From contig JAFEFO010000034.1 of assembly GCA_018240565.1 (NCBI GenBank), forward strand, positions 248,001-312,000: a DNA stretch of 64,000 bases, in the 5' to 3' direction. The stretch is from Pseudomonadota bacterium (GTDB lineage: Bacteria; Pseudomonadota; Gammaproteobacteria; Xanthomonadales; Rhodanobacteraceae). The position numbers were made by a program, and so were the translations under genes. Under the pieces are notes generated by a model. It was given only the letters and a program-made list of their open reading frames with translations. It ran no database searches and was not told where the DNA came from. Positions within the stretch are counted from its first letter, which is position 1, and each line of letters begins with the position of its first letter. Below are positions 52,743-61,771 of this stretch, one piece after another.

Positions 52743-53258
52743 TCAGGGTTTCTTGTGTTTGATGTTCTGCAGCACGGCGAACGGGTTTTCGGATCCGCTC
52801 CCGCCATCCTGCAGCGTGCCGGAAAACGCCGGCTTCGTCTCTTGCGCTCCGGGCTTCACCGGCACCACCGGCAACGCCAGGATCAATTCGTCTTCGATCA
52901 CGTCGGCCAGGCGCAATGCCCCGTCGGCGGTCAACAATGGTTCGTAGCCGCCGGGCAGTGCCGCCTCGTCGGCTTCCTGCGCGATCAGCCCGAGCCGCGA
53001 GTCGACGTGCACCGGCAGCCGGAAAACTTCCAGCGTGCGCTGGCACGTCAGGGGCAACGCCACGTCGGCGCGAACGCGCAAATGCGCCACGCCGATCTCG
53101 TCCTTGCCGAATTCCAGATCGAAATCCACGGCCCCATCGGCAGCTGCCAGGCTGCCGCGCAACCGAGGCAACGAAGCAAGCGGCAGACTGCCCTGGAACG
53201 ATCGCTGCGCCTGCACCATGCGCCACGCGTCCACGATTTCCGGCAACACGTTGTTCAT
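52743..53258 (-). CDS. yceD: DUF177 / YceD family protein (23S rRNA accumulation protein)
   Basis: The 171-residue protein matches YceD, a protein linked to 23S rRNA metabolism and encoded next to rpmF. The VADVIEDELILALPVVPVK block near residue 125 and the C-terminal NPFAVLQNIK are diagnostic. Only one of the CxxC cysteines (LTCQRT) is kept. The ATG at 53258 gives the usual N-terminus MNNVLPEIVD. Confidence 0.9.
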   Translation of the reverse strand: MNNVLPEIVDAWRMVQAQRSFQGSLPLASLPRLRGSLAAADGAVDFDLEFGKDEIGVAHLRVRADVALPLTCQRTLEVFRLPVHVDSRLGLIAQEADEAALPGGYEPLLTADGALRLADVIEDELILALPVVPVKPGAQETKPAFSGTLQDGGSGSENPFAVLQNIKHKKP

Positions 53259-53832
53259 GGCGCGCGGGATGGTAGGTTTTGCGGTGCACAAAGTCAACCA
53301 AAACCGTTGCCCGTCCACGGTTTACCCCAAGCCTGGCTTTGGGCAAACTGGCGCCTCACCAGCGGGGAATCGCATCGAAACCTATCTCATCATCATCGCC
53401 GCCGGACTGGTCCTTGCGCTGCTCATCGTCTGGCTGCATGGCCGCCGCCTGCAACGACGCGACGGTGCGATCCGCGGCCTGCTCGATGGCGCCGATTCGC
53501 TGGAGCGGCAGCTGCAGGAATGCCGCGAGCGCATGCAGCACCTGCGCGACATGCTCACCGTGTTGCCGGAGGAAATGAGCGCGCGGGCCGATTCCGCCCT
53601 GCAGGCCGATGCCAAGGTACAGGCCGCGTTGCGCGACCTGCTCGCGCACCGGCTATGGATCCAGCAGCGCGCGGCCACGGCGACGCAAGCCGAACTCGAC
53701 GCGGCGCGCAGCGCGCTGGATCAGTCCGGCACGACCTTGCAGGCGCAACTGGACCGGCTCGCCGCGATTGCCGCCGACCTGCAGCGCGCGCAGACCGATG
53801 CACGCACGTTGTCGCGCCCGAAACCCTCATGA
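53257..53832 (+). CDS. Single-pass membrane protein with coiled coil, function unknown
   Basis: The protein has one hydrophobic helix (TYLIIIAAGLVLALLIVWL) and then a long Ala/Leu/Gln/Arg-rich heptad region to the stop, like a membrane-anchored coiled coil. I do not recognise a named family. The start is doubtful. The ATG at 53257 overlaps the yceD ATG on the other strand and ATG 53269 is another choice, but both give a poor N-terminus. The helix is preceded only by an ATC codon set close to a GGGGA sequence, so a non-AUG start or a GTG at 53284 is possible. The stop overlaps the maf start (ATGA), which supports the gene being real. Confidence 0.6.
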   Translation: MARGMVGFAVHKVNQNRCPSTVYPKPGFGQTGASPAGNRIETYLIIIAAGLVLALLIVWLHGRRLQRRDGAIRGLLDGADSLERQLQECRERMQHLRDMLTVLPEEMSARADSALQADAKVQAALRDLLAHRLWIQQRAATATQAELDAARSALDQSGTTLQAQLDRLAAIAADLQRAQTDARTLSRPKPS

Positions 53833-54446
53833 CGCCATTGACCGGAATCGACCTGATCCTGGCTTCGTCGTCGAAATACCGGCGCGAACTGCTGTCACGC
53901 CTGACGCCGAATTTCCGCAGCGCCGCACCGGACATCGACGAGACGCCGCTCGGCGATGAATGCGCGAACGATCTTGCCGGGCGCCTGGCCTGGGAAAAGG
54001 CGCGCGCCGTGGCCCGCACGAACCCGGGCGCCATGGTGATCGGATCGGACCAGGTTGCGCACGTCGAAGGCATTGCCGAGGCCATTGGCAAGCCCGGCAC
54101 GTCCGCCGCAGCGCGCGCCCAGCTCGCCGCGTTTTCCGGGCGCTGCGTGTGGTTTCGCACAGCGGTGTGCGTCCTCGATGCACGCACCGAATCCGATCCA
54201 CGCCAGATGCCGCGATTCATCGCTTTGGACACCACCCGCGTGTATTTCCGCGACCTGGATGCGGACACGATCGCGCGCTACGTCGAACGCGAACGGCCGC
54301 TGGACTGCGCCGGAAGCTTCAAGGCGGAAGGCTTGGGCATCGCCTTGTTCGAGCGCATCGAGTCGAACGATCCGACGGCATTGATCGGACTGCCGCTGAT
54401 CGTCTTGTGCAGATTGCTGCGCGAAGCGGGAATCGATCCGTTGTGA
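53829..54446 (+). CDS. Maf-family nucleotide pyrophosphatase (YceF-like)
   Basis: The 205-residue Maf protein hydrolyses modified or non-canonical nucleoside triphosphates. The N-terminal LILASSSKYRRELLSRL and the GSDQVA motif are the family signature, and CAGSFKAEGLGIALFERIES is the second conserved block. The SSSKYRRELL form and the nearby yceD-rpmF genes favour the YceF subgroup (7-methyl-GTP in E. coli); the substrate here is inferred. The gene converges with the glycosyltransferase gene, with one base between the stops. Confidence 0.9.
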   Translation: MTPLTGIDLILASSSKYRRELLSRLTPNFRSAAPDIDETPLGDECANDLAGRLAWEKARAVARTNPGAMVIGSDQVAHVEGIAEAIGKPGTSAAARAQLAAFSGRCVWFRTAVCVLDARTESDPRQMPRFIALDTTRVYFRDLDADTIARYVERERPLDCAGSFKAEGLGIALFERIESNDPTALIGLPLIVLCRLLREAGIDPL

Positions 54447-54447
54447 T

Positions 54448-56037
54448 TCACGGCTGCGCAGCGATGCAATCCGGATTCGATGCGATTCTGGATTCCGCGG
54501 AGACGGTCCCGGCATACCAGCGATAACGCTTGCGGCCATCATAGGCATCCAGCCGTGCGACCGGCTCCAGACCATCGACGCGTGAACACACGGTGTCGAG
54601 CCATGCCGCACGCTCGCGTTCGCGCCGCGCACCGGGTTCGACCACCAGCAAAACCGACCTGCCGGCGCCGAGCGCACGCAAACCGGTTTCATCGCGCTGC
54701 CAGATCGCCAGTTGCGGCGCGCGTCCGTGCTTGGCGTTGAGTGGATGATCGAGTGTGTAGACCGGACGCGAAGCATCGAGCGCGAAATCCAGTTCCGCGG
54801 CGAGCATGAAATTGTCCGCGACAAGTATTGAATCCGAAAAACGCGGTTGCGCGAGCAAGGCCTGGGTTTGCGCCGCGGCTTCGCGCCAGCCGACGAATTG
54901 CTGCGGAAACGCCTTCATGCGCGCCAATGCGTCAGCGCCGCCGGGAATGGCCGCCATGCCCAGGTAGATGAATGCCGATACGCTGCCAAGCGCAAGCACG
55001 GTGACCGCGGCGATGCGAAACCACTGGGCGATTCTGGATTCGCGCAACAACGCCGGTAGCGCGACCAGCAAGGGCAGGTAACCCGGCAGCGGCCAATGCG
55101 CGCGAAAGCGCGTGTCGTCGGCGAAAAGTCCGAAAAGGAAGTACGCGATGATCGGCACCGCCGCGCAACACAAGAACAAATCCCACGGCATAGACTCAAG
55201 TCGCCGTTTCCACGTCCGCCACAGCGCCCACAACAGCAATCCGTAAAACAACGGTGTACACACCAGCGCCTGTTCCAGCGGCTGCACCAGCGCGTCGGCA
55301 TGGAACGCCCACGGATTGCGCTGCACGAGCTGGAAATCCAGTGCCACCCAGTGATGCGTCGCGTTGAAGACCAGCGACGGCACGATGCCCAGGCACACGA
55401 TCGCGAGCGCCAGCCACAACCCGGGATCTCGCCAAAGCGTGCGTCCGCGCGGCGTAACGGCAAAAAACGCCAGGCCGGCGGCGAGCAACATCGCCGCACG
55501 GTAGTGCGCCAGCCACGCCAGCGCGAGCGCAATGCCGAGCAACGCCCAGTCGTACAAACGGCGTGTACGTGCGGCGCGCTCGATCGCATCCAAGGCCAGA
55601 ACGCTGGCGAAGGTGAGCGGAACGTCCGGCAGGGCGAAAATGCCGAGCGTACCGAGCAGCGGCATGGCCAACACGAGCAGGCCCGCGCACCAGCCGGCAC
55701 GCGCATCGAACACACGCGCGGCGATGCGCACGACAAGCAGCGGCAGCAACGCGCCCATGCCCAGGAACGGCGCGCGCATCGCCAGCACGCCGTGTCCGAA
55801 CATCCACTCACCTGCGGCGATCAGCCACGCCGTCAACGGCGGCAGGTCGCTGTAGCCCCACGCCAAGTGCCGGCTCTCCTGCCAGTACCATGCCTCGTCG
55901 CCGAACGGCGCCAACTGCGCGGCCAGCACGATTTTCACCACGAGCAGCACCGTCCAGGCGATCCAGAATGCCGCTCGCCAACGCCGTTCGCGCTGCGGAA
56001 CTCCACTGGCGATCGGATTGCCTATACTCGCTGCCAT
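54448..56037 (-). CDS. ArnT/PMT-like membrane glycosyltransferase
   Basis: The 529-residue protein has about ten or more membrane helices and a C-terminal soluble domain (about residues 400-529). The first periplasmic loop carries the acidic motif GDEAWYWQESRHLAWGYSDLPP, typical of GT83/PMT_2 enzymes that use polyprenyl-phosphate sugars. It probably glycosylates a lipid or envelope glycan in the periplasm; the acceptor is unknown. Its ATG (56037) overlaps the moxR ATG on the other strand through the shared CATG, and no other good start is seen nearby. Confidence 0.83.
   Translation of the reverse strand: MAASIGNPIASGVPQRERRWRAAFWIAWTVLLVVKIVLAAQLAPFGDEAWYWQESRHLAWGYSDLPPLTAWLIAAGEWMFGHGVLAMRAPFLGMGALLPLLVVRIAARVFDARAGWCAGLLVLAMPLLGTLGIFALPDVPLTFASVLALDAIERAARTRRLYDWALLGIALALAWLAHYRAAMLLAAGLAFFAVTPRGRTLWRDPGLWLALAIVCLGIVPSLVFNATHHWVALDFQLVQRNPWAFHADALVQPLEQALVCTPLFYGLLLWALWRTWKRRLESMPWDLFLCCAAVPIIAYFLFGLFADDTRFRAHWPLPGYLPLLVALPALLRESRIAQWFRIAAVTVLALGSVSAFIYLGMAAIPGGADALARMKAFPQQFVGWREAAAQTQALLAQPRFSDSILVADNFMLAAELDFALDASRPVYTLDHPLNAKHGRAPQLAIWQRDETGLRALGAGRSVLLVVEPGARRERERAAWLDTVCSRVDGLEPVARLDAYDGRKRYRWYAGTVSAESRIASNPDCIAAQP
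56023..56028 (+). promoter_or_regulatory. -10-like box abutting the moxR start
   Basis: TATACT ends seven bases before the moxR ATG and no Shine-Dalgarno is present, consistent with a leaderless transcript. The box lies inside the first codons of the divergent glycosyltransferase gene. No good -35 is visible. Confidence 0.4.
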
Positions 56038-56998
56038 GAATACCCGCCTTGCCACCGTCGATTCCACTGCACCCGATCCCGCTCTCATCACCGCGCTCGA
56101 ACGCGCCCAGGCGCAGGTCAATCGCGTCGTCCTCGGCAAGGCCGCACCGGTGCGCCTGGCCTTCGCCTGCCTCATCGCCGGCGGGCACCTGCTGATCGAG
56201 GACCTGCCGGGCGTGGGCAAGACCACGCTGGCGCATGCGCTGGCGGCGACACTGGACCTTTCCTTCCAGCGCATCCAGTTCACGTCCGACATGCTGCCGG
56301 CCGACATTATCGGCGTGAGCGTGTACGAGCGCGAGAGCGCCACATTTGCGTTCCATCCCGGCCCGTTGTTCGCGCAGCTGGTGCTGGCCGATGAAATCAA
56401 CCGCGCCACGCCGAAGACGCAAAGCGCCCTGCTCGAGGCGATGGCCGAGGCGCAGATCACCGTTGACGGCGTCACGCGCAAATTGCCGACGCCGTTCTTT
56501 GTCGTCGCCACGCAGAATCCGGTGGAACTGGCGGGAACCTATCCGCTGCCGGATTCGCAACTCGACCGTTTCATGCTGCGCATCGGCCTGGACTATCCCG
56601 ACCCGGCCGCCGAGCGCGCCCTGCTCGCCGCCAGCGACCGCCGCGAACTGCTGGCGCAGCTCACGCCGTGCCTGACCAGGGCGCAACTGGCGCAATTGCG
56701 CGGCGCCGTGGCCAGCGTACTTGCCAGTCCCGCCCTGCTCGACTACGTGCAGGCGTTGCTCGCCGCCAGTCGCAGCCATGCGCAGATCCGCGTCGGCCTG
56801 TCGCCGCGCGCCGGCCTGGCCCTGCTCGCCGCGGCGCGCGCGCACGCCCTGCTCGAAGGCCGCGGCTATTGCCTGCCCGAAGACGTGCAGCGGGTTTTCC
56901 CCGGCGTCGCCGCGCACCGGCTGATGCCATCGGCAAGCGCCACCTTGAGTCGCGATCGGCTGGCGGCGGAATTGCTGGAAAAGACGCCGGTGCGCTGA
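56036..56998 (+). CDS. MoxR family AAA+ ATPase
   Basis: The 320-residue ATPase has Walker A LPGVGKTTLA, Walker B LVLADEINRA and the ATQNPVELAGTYPLP sensor region. MoxR proteins act as chaperones for metal- or cofactor-dependent assembly. Here the gene is first in a MoxR-DUF58-transglutaminase operon, the common arrangement. Four bases separate its stop from the DUF58 GTG. Confidence 0.93.
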   Translation: MNTRLATVDSTAPDPALITALERAQAQVNRVVLGKAAPVRLAFACLIAGGHLLIEDLPGVGKTTLAHALAATLDLSFQRIQFTSDMLPADIIGVSVYERESATFAFHPGPLFAQLVLADEINRATPKTQSALLEAMAEAQITVDGVTRKLPTPFFVVATQNPVELAGTYPLPDSQLDRFMLRIGLDYPDPAAERALLAASDRRELLAQLTPCLTRAQLAQLRGAVASVLASPALLDYVQALLAASRSHAQIRVGLSPRAGLALLAAARAHALLEGRGYCLPEDVQRVFPGVAAHRLMPSASATLSRDRLAAELLEKTPVR

Positions 56999-57002
56999 TG
57001 CC

Positions 57003-57977
57003 GTGAACGCGAGCGCCGCTTCGCTCAAGACGCGTCTGTTCGAGGCTGCCGAACTCCGCCTGCCGGCGCTGACCCGGCTCAAGCGCGTGGAAGCGCTGCC
57101 GGTCGTGCTCGACCGCCGCCGCATCTACGTGTTGCCGACGCGCTTCGGCCTGATGCTTTCGGTGTTGCTGCTCGTGATGCTGCTCGGCGCGCTCAACTAC
57201 AACAACAATCCGGCCCTGCTGCTGACCTGCCTGCTCGCCGCGGCGGCCTACCAGAGCGTGTTCACCGCCTTTGGCACGCTCAACCGATTGCAAATACACG
57301 CATTGCGCGCGGAACCGTGTCACGCCGGTGGCGAACTGGAGCTGGGTATACATTTCCATACCGCGGCGCGCGCACGCCACAGCCTGCACGTGAGCGCCGG
57401 CGCTGCGCAAATCGGTTTCGACCTGGATGCCGACGGCGCGGCCACGTTGCGCATTCCCGCGCCGCACCGCGGCTGGCTGCGTCCGGGTCGCTTGCGCGTG
57501 TCCAGCGAATATCCGTTCGGCCTGTTCCAGGTATGGAGCTGGATCAATCCGGACTTCGCCGCGCTCGTGTATCCGCGCCTGGAAGCCGATCCGCCGCCGC
57601 TGCCGTATGCCGGCGCCACATCGCCAGCGTTCGCCGACCGCGTCGCCGGCGACGAACTGGCCGCGCTGCGTGATTACCAGGCCGGTGATCCCCCGCGCAA
57701 CATCGCCTGGAAGGCCAGCGCGCGCCGCGACGAGTTGCTGGTCAAGGAATTCGAGACGCTGCGCGGCCACGAGGTCGTGCTCGACCCTGCGACCCTGCGC
57801 GGGCTGGCGTACGAAGCGCGGATTTCCCGCCTCGCCGCATGGGTGTGCATGGCCGAAACCCGGCGCGTGCCGTACGCACTGCGCCTGCCCGATGTGCGCA
57901 TCGAAGCGGGCCTGGGCGACGCGCATCGCCACGCCTGCCTGCGCGCGCTGGCGCTCGCGCCCGGAGCCGCGCCGTGA
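57003..57977 (+). CDS. DUF58 domain protein
   Basis: The 324-residue protein has two adjacent membrane helices (residues about 48-85) and a C-terminal DUF58 domain with the core RDYQAGDPPRNIAWKASAR near residue 225. It is a usual partner of MoxR, with unknown biochemistry. The start is a GTG. The stop overlaps the transglutaminase GTG (GTGA). Confidence 0.9.
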   Translation: MNASAASLKTRLFEAAELRLPALTRLKRVEALPVVLDRRRIYVLPTRFGLMLSVLLLVMLLGALNYNNNPALLLTCLLAAAAYQSVFTAFGTLNRLQIHALRAEPCHAGGELELGIHFHTAARARHSLHVSAGAAQIGFDLDADGAATLRIPAPHRGWLRPGRLRVSSEYPFGLFQVWSWINPDFAALVYPRLEADPPPLPYAGATSPAFADRVAGDELAALRDYQAGDPPRNIAWKASARRDELLVKEFETLRGHEVVLDPATLRGLAYEARISRLAAWVCMAETRRVPYALRLPDVRIEAGLGDAHRHACLRALALAPGAAP

Positions 57978-59944
57978 AAACCTTGCCGGCGCTGACCGAA
58001 ACGCAGTTTCGCCTGACCGCGGCCGCCGTGTTCGTCGCCGTGCTGCCGCATCTGCTGCGCCTGCCGTGGCTGATCGCGTTGCCGGTGCTGGTGCTGTTCG
58101 CGCTGTGCTGGCTGCAGCGCTGGCGCGGCGGCACGCGGCCGCCGGCGTGGATCAAGCTGCCGCTGGTGCTGCTTTTTCCCATTTTGATCATTTTCCACTA
58201 TGGCAACCTGTTCGGGCGCGAACCCGGCAGCGCACTGGCCTGCGCCATGCTCGCGCTGAAATTGCTGGAAACCGACAATCGCCGCGATGCGCGTGCGGCG
58301 ATCTGTTTTTCCGCATTCGTCCTGATGAGCGCCCTGCTGTTCGACAACAGCCTGTGGATCACCGCGTTGCTGTGCGCGGCGCTGGCGCTGCTGCTTGCCG
58401 CGTTGCGTGCGCTCGAATCCCCGCGCACGGCGTGGCGCCGGGATCTGCGCGCCGGCGCACTGGCGCTGGCCGGCGCCCTGCCGCTGGCGCTGTGCGCGTT
58501 CGTGTTCTTTCCGCGCCTGGCCGCGCCGCTGTGGGGCGCGCCGACCGATACCATCGCGCGCACCGGCCTGGGCGAACGCATGGCGCCCGGCACCATGCAG
58601 GAACTGCTGATCGACGACAGCCCGGCGTTCCGCGTCGTGTTCGACGGCGCCACGCCGCCGCGCGAGGAACTGTACTGGCGCGGCCCGGTGTTGTGGAATT
58701 TCGACGGCAGCGCGTGGACGCGGCCGGAATGGCTGGCTGCACCGCAGCACGATGGCACGCAGGTGCGCGTGCGCGGGCCGCGTGTGGGCTACGAGGTGAC
58801 GCTGGAGCCCTCCGAGCGCCACTGGCTGCTGGCGCTGGACGTACCGCTGCTGGCGCCGGCCGGCGCCGTGCGCGGCGCCGACATGAGCCTGGTCAGCCGC
58901 ACCCGCATCGACGCTGCGACGCGTTATCGCATGGTTTCGGCACCAAACTACGAACTCGATCCCGTGCTCAGCCCGCTGCACCGCCGGCTTGCCCTGCAAT
59001 TGCCGCCGGGATTCGATCCACGTGCACGCGCGCTGGCGCAACGCTGGCGCGACGAATTCAAGGGTGATCCAGGCCTCATCGTGCGCGCTGCGCTGGACAT
59101 GATCGGCGCGCAGTTCACCTACACCCTCAACGCACCACTTCTTGGCCGCGATTCGGTGGATGATTTCCTGTTCGAAACCAAACGCGGCTTCTGCGAACAC
59201 TTTTCCTCGGCGTTCACCTTCCTGATGCGCGCGGCGGGCATTCCGGCGCGCGTGGTCACCGGCTACCAGGGCGGCTATTTCAACCCGATCGGCAATTACT
59301 GGGTGGTGCGCCAGTCCGATGCGCACGCCTGGTCCGAAGTCTGGCTCGAGGGCCGCGGCTGGGTGCGCGTGGATCCGACTGCCGCCGTCAGTCCGCAGCG
59401 CGTGCAGTTCGGCGCGCGCGCCGCCGCTGGCGCCAGCGTGCCGTGGTACCAGGCGGACTGGCTGATGGCCATGCGCAACCAGCTGGACCTGGTCAATCGC
59501 TTCTGGAACGACGCCGTCATCCAGTTCAACGCGCTGCGACAGCAAAGCCTGCTCACGCCATTCGGCATCGTGCGCGCCGACTATCCGCAACTGATGCTGG
59601 CGATGCTCGTCGCCGGCAGCCTGCTGCTCGGCTTTTTCGCCTGGTGGGTCATGCGCGCACCCAGGCGTGCCGGCGACGCGCTCGATGCAGCCTACGCGCG
59701 CCTGTGCCGCAAGCTCGCCCGCGCCGGCACCGTGCGCGACCCGGCGGATGGCCCGGTGACGCTGGCGGCACGCGTCGCCGCAAGATGGCCCGCGCGAGGT
59801 GATGCGCAGGATTTGATCACGCAATATGTCAGCCTGCGCTACGCCTGTGCGTTACCTGCACCTGAACGAATACAAACCTTTACGCGTGCCGTTGCCGCAT
59901 TGCGCCTTCCCGCCGCGACGCCTTTGGCCGCACAATCGTCATGA
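57974..59944 (+). CDS. tgpA: TgpA-like membrane transglutaminase
   Basis: The 656-residue protein has an N-terminal membrane region of several helices (to about residue 185). A periplasmic transglutaminase-like domain follows with Cys407 (KRGFCEHFSSAF), His451 (SDAHAWSEVW) and Asp467 (VRVDPTAA). A further helix lies near residue 550, and a C-terminal DUF4129-like cytoplasmic tail ends it. TgpA of Pseudomonas aeruginosa has this layout and is essential there. The start is a GTG overlapping the DUF58 stop. Confidence 0.92.
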   Translation: MKTLPALTETQFRLTAAAVFVAVLPHLLRLPWLIALPVLVLFALCWLQRWRGGTRPPAWIKLPLVLLFPILIIFHYGNLFGREPGSALACAMLALKLLETDNRRDARAAICFSAFVLMSALLFDNSLWITALLCAALALLLAALRALESPRTAWRRDLRAGALALAGALPLALCAFVFFPRLAAPLWGAPTDTIARTGLGERMAPGTMQELLIDDSPAFRVVFDGATPPREELYWRGPVLWNFDGSAWTRPEWLAAPQHDGTQVRVRGPRVGYEVTLEPSERHWLLALDVPLLAPAGAVRGADMSLVSRTRIDAATRYRMVSAPNYELDPVLSPLHRRLALQLPPGFDPRARALAQRWRDEFKGDPGLIVRAALDMIGAQFTYTLNAPLLGRDSVDDFLFETKRGFCEHFSSAFTFLMRAAGIPARVVTGYQGGYFNPIGNYWVVRQSDAHAWSEVWLEGRGWVRVDPTAAVSPQRVQFGARAAAGASVPWYQADWLMAMRNQLDLVNRFWNDAVIQFNALRQQSLLTPFGIVRADYPQLMLAMLVAGSLLLGFFAWWVMRAPRRAGDALDAAYARLCRKLARAGTVRDPADGPVTLAARVAARWPARGDAQDLITQYVSLRYACALPAPERIQTFTRAVAALRLPAATPLAAQSS

Positions 59945-59967
59945 GACTCGAGCATCAGGAGAAGACC

Positions 59968-60531
59968 ATGCGCAACTTGCCAATAGCCACTGCCCTGCTG
60001 GCCGCGCTTGCACTCGGCGGCTGTGCCACCGTGCCGCAGCAACTGGCCGGGCAGAATTTCAATGCGATCACGCCGCAAATCGCGGCGCGCCAGGACGTCC
60101 ACGGCGACCGCGTGCGTTGGGGCGGCAACATCGTCGCCGTCGTGCCGCAAGCCGACAAGACGTGTTTCGAGATCCTCTCGCGCGAGCTGTTTTCGGATGC
60201 GCGACCGCGGCCACGCTCGCAGAGCAGCGGCCGCTTCATCGCCTGCGGCAACGGGTTCTACGATCCGGAGCTGTACAAGAAGGATCGCGAAATCACCGTG
60301 ACCGGCACGCTTGCCGGTACGCAGAAGCACCCGGTCGGCGGCTACGACTATACCTATGCGATGGTCGATGCCGACAACATCTACCTGTGGCCGGTGCGCA
60401 CTGCCGAAGATCGCCGCGGCGCGTGGCCGTACTACTATGATCCGTTCTGGGGCCCGTGGGGTCCGTACTGGGGCGGTGGCTGGTGGACGCCGCCGGTGGT
60501 GATCGTGCGGCCGCCGCCGCCCAAGCACTGA
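59968..60531 (+). CDS. Slp-family outer-membrane lipoprotein
   Basis: The 187-residue lipoprotein has a signal with lipobox ALGGC (Cys at residue 19). The Slp pattern follows: VRWGGNIVAVVPQ, a central region ending FYDPELYKKDREITVTGTL, and YDYTYAMVDADNIYLWP. The C-terminus is a Trp/Tyr/Gly/Pro-rich tail (residues about 150-187) that ends RPPPPKH; E. coli Slp also has an aromatic tail, though shorter in Pro. AGGAGAAGACC precedes the ATG at 59968. An upstream ATG at 59941 overlaps the tgpA stop but lacks a lipoprotein signal. Confidence 0.88.
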   Translation: MRNLPIATALLAALALGGCATVPQQLAGQNFNAITPQIAARQDVHGDRVRWGGNIVAVVPQADKTCFEILSRELFSDARPRPRSQSSGRFIACGNGFYDPELYKKDREITVTGTLAGTQKHPVGGYDYTYAMVDADNIYLWPVRTAEDRRGAWPYYYDPFWGPWGPYWGGGWWTPPVVIVRPPPPKH

Positions 60532-60613
60532 GCCGTCATCGCCGCGTCATGCGGCGATCACAACCGCGCAACGGGCGGCGCGCAGGATTTCCGCATTCCC
60601 GCGGAGTCCGCCC

Positions 60614-61771
60614 ATGCGCATCAGCCTGGTCAGCGAAACCTATCCACCGGAAATCAACGGCGTCGCGCTGACGGTGCGCGACCTGGCCCACGGTCTGGCG
60701 TCGCGCGGACACAGCGTGCAGGTGGTGCGTCCGCAGCGTGCGGACCGGCACGCCGAGCCCGGCATCCAGTGCATGGATACGTCCGGCTTGCCGTTGCCGC
60801 ACTATCCCGGACTGCGCGTCGGCTTGCCGGCCGCTGCGCGCCTGCGCCGCGCCTGGACGCAACTGCGCCCGGACGCCATCTACATCGCCACCGAGGGCCT
60901 GCTCGGCTGGTCCGCGCTTGGCGTCGCGCGCCGCCTGCGCATTCCCGTCTGCACCGGCTTCCACACCAACTTCGGCGACTACGCTGGCCATTACGGCATC
61001 GGCTTCATGGCACCGCTGGTCAACCGCTGGCTGCGCCGCTTCCATCGCCGCGCCGCCGCCACCCTGGTGCCGACACACGCGCTGGCCGAGGATCTTCGCC
61101 GGCGCGGTATCGACAACGTGCGGCTGTTGCGACGGGCGGTCGACATCGAGCTGTTCCACCCGAGCCGCCGCGACCCGGACCTGCGTGCCCGCTGGGGCGT
61201 GGGTGACAACGATCCGGTGGCGATCCACGTCGGCCGCATCGCGGCGGAAAAGAACCTCGACCTCGCGGTTCGCGCGTTCCGTGCATTGCAAGAACGCACG
61301 CCACGCGCACGCTTCGTCTGGGTCGGCGATGGACCGCTGCGCAAGCGCATCGCCGCCGCCAATCCCGATTTCATCTTCACCGGCGCGCGCACCGGCATTG
61401 ACCTGGCGCGACACTACGCCAGCGCCGACCTGTTCGTCTTTCCGAGCCTGACCGAAACCTTCGGCAACGTCACGCTCGAGGCGATGGCCAGCGGGTTGGC
61501 GGTGACGGCGTTCGATCGCGGCGCGGCGCACGAGCACATCGCCGACGGCATCAGCGGCATGCGCGTGCGCGTCGATGACGCCGGCGGCTTCGTGCATGCC
61601 TGCGTCGGCCTGGGCGTGGACGTGGTCCTGCGCGAGCGCGTGCGCGAAAACGCACGCCATCGCGTGGCGGCGCTCGCGCCGGCCAAGGTGATCACGCAAT
61701 TCGAATCGCTGCTGCGCCAACTCAGCCAGGAGACACCGCGTGAACAGCCTGTCGCCATCGCCCGGATTTGA
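60614..61771 (+). CDS. GT4 family glycosyltransferase (MgtA-like)
   Basis: The 385-residue protein has the GT-B fold of GT4 enzymes. The N-terminal ETYPPEINGVALTVRDLA and HTNFGDYAGHYG segments resemble GDP-mannose-dependent glycolipid mannosyltransferases. The EX7E pair is Glu281 and Glu289 in LTETFGNVTLEA, and HVGRIAAEKN is the nucleotide-sugar loop. It likely adds a hexose to a membrane lipid. The next gene starts 32 bases before this one ends. Confidence 0.9.
   Translation: MRISLVSETYPPEINGVALTVRDLAHGLASRGHSVQVVRPQRADRHAEPGIQCMDTSGLPLPHYPGLRVGLPAAARLRRAWTQLRPDAIYIATEGLLGWSALGVARRLRIPVCTGFHTNFGDYAGHYGIGFMAPLVNRWLRRFHRRAAATLVPTHALAEDLRRRGIDNVRLLRRAVDIELFHPSRRDPDLRARWGVGDNDPVAIHVGRIAAEKNLDLAVRAFRALQERTPRARFVWVGDGPLRKRIAAANPDFIFTGARTGIDLARHYASADLFVFPSLTETFGNVTLEAMASGLAVTAFDRGAAHEHIADGISGMRVRVDDAGGFVHACVGLGVDVVLRERVRENARHRVAALAPAKVITQFESLLRQLSQETPREQPVAIARI

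Noticed and set aside
60400..60531. Trp/Tyr/Pro-rich tail of the Slp-like lipoprotein as a novel domain
   Set aside because: E. coli Slp also ends in an aromatic-rich segment, so this seems a family feature.
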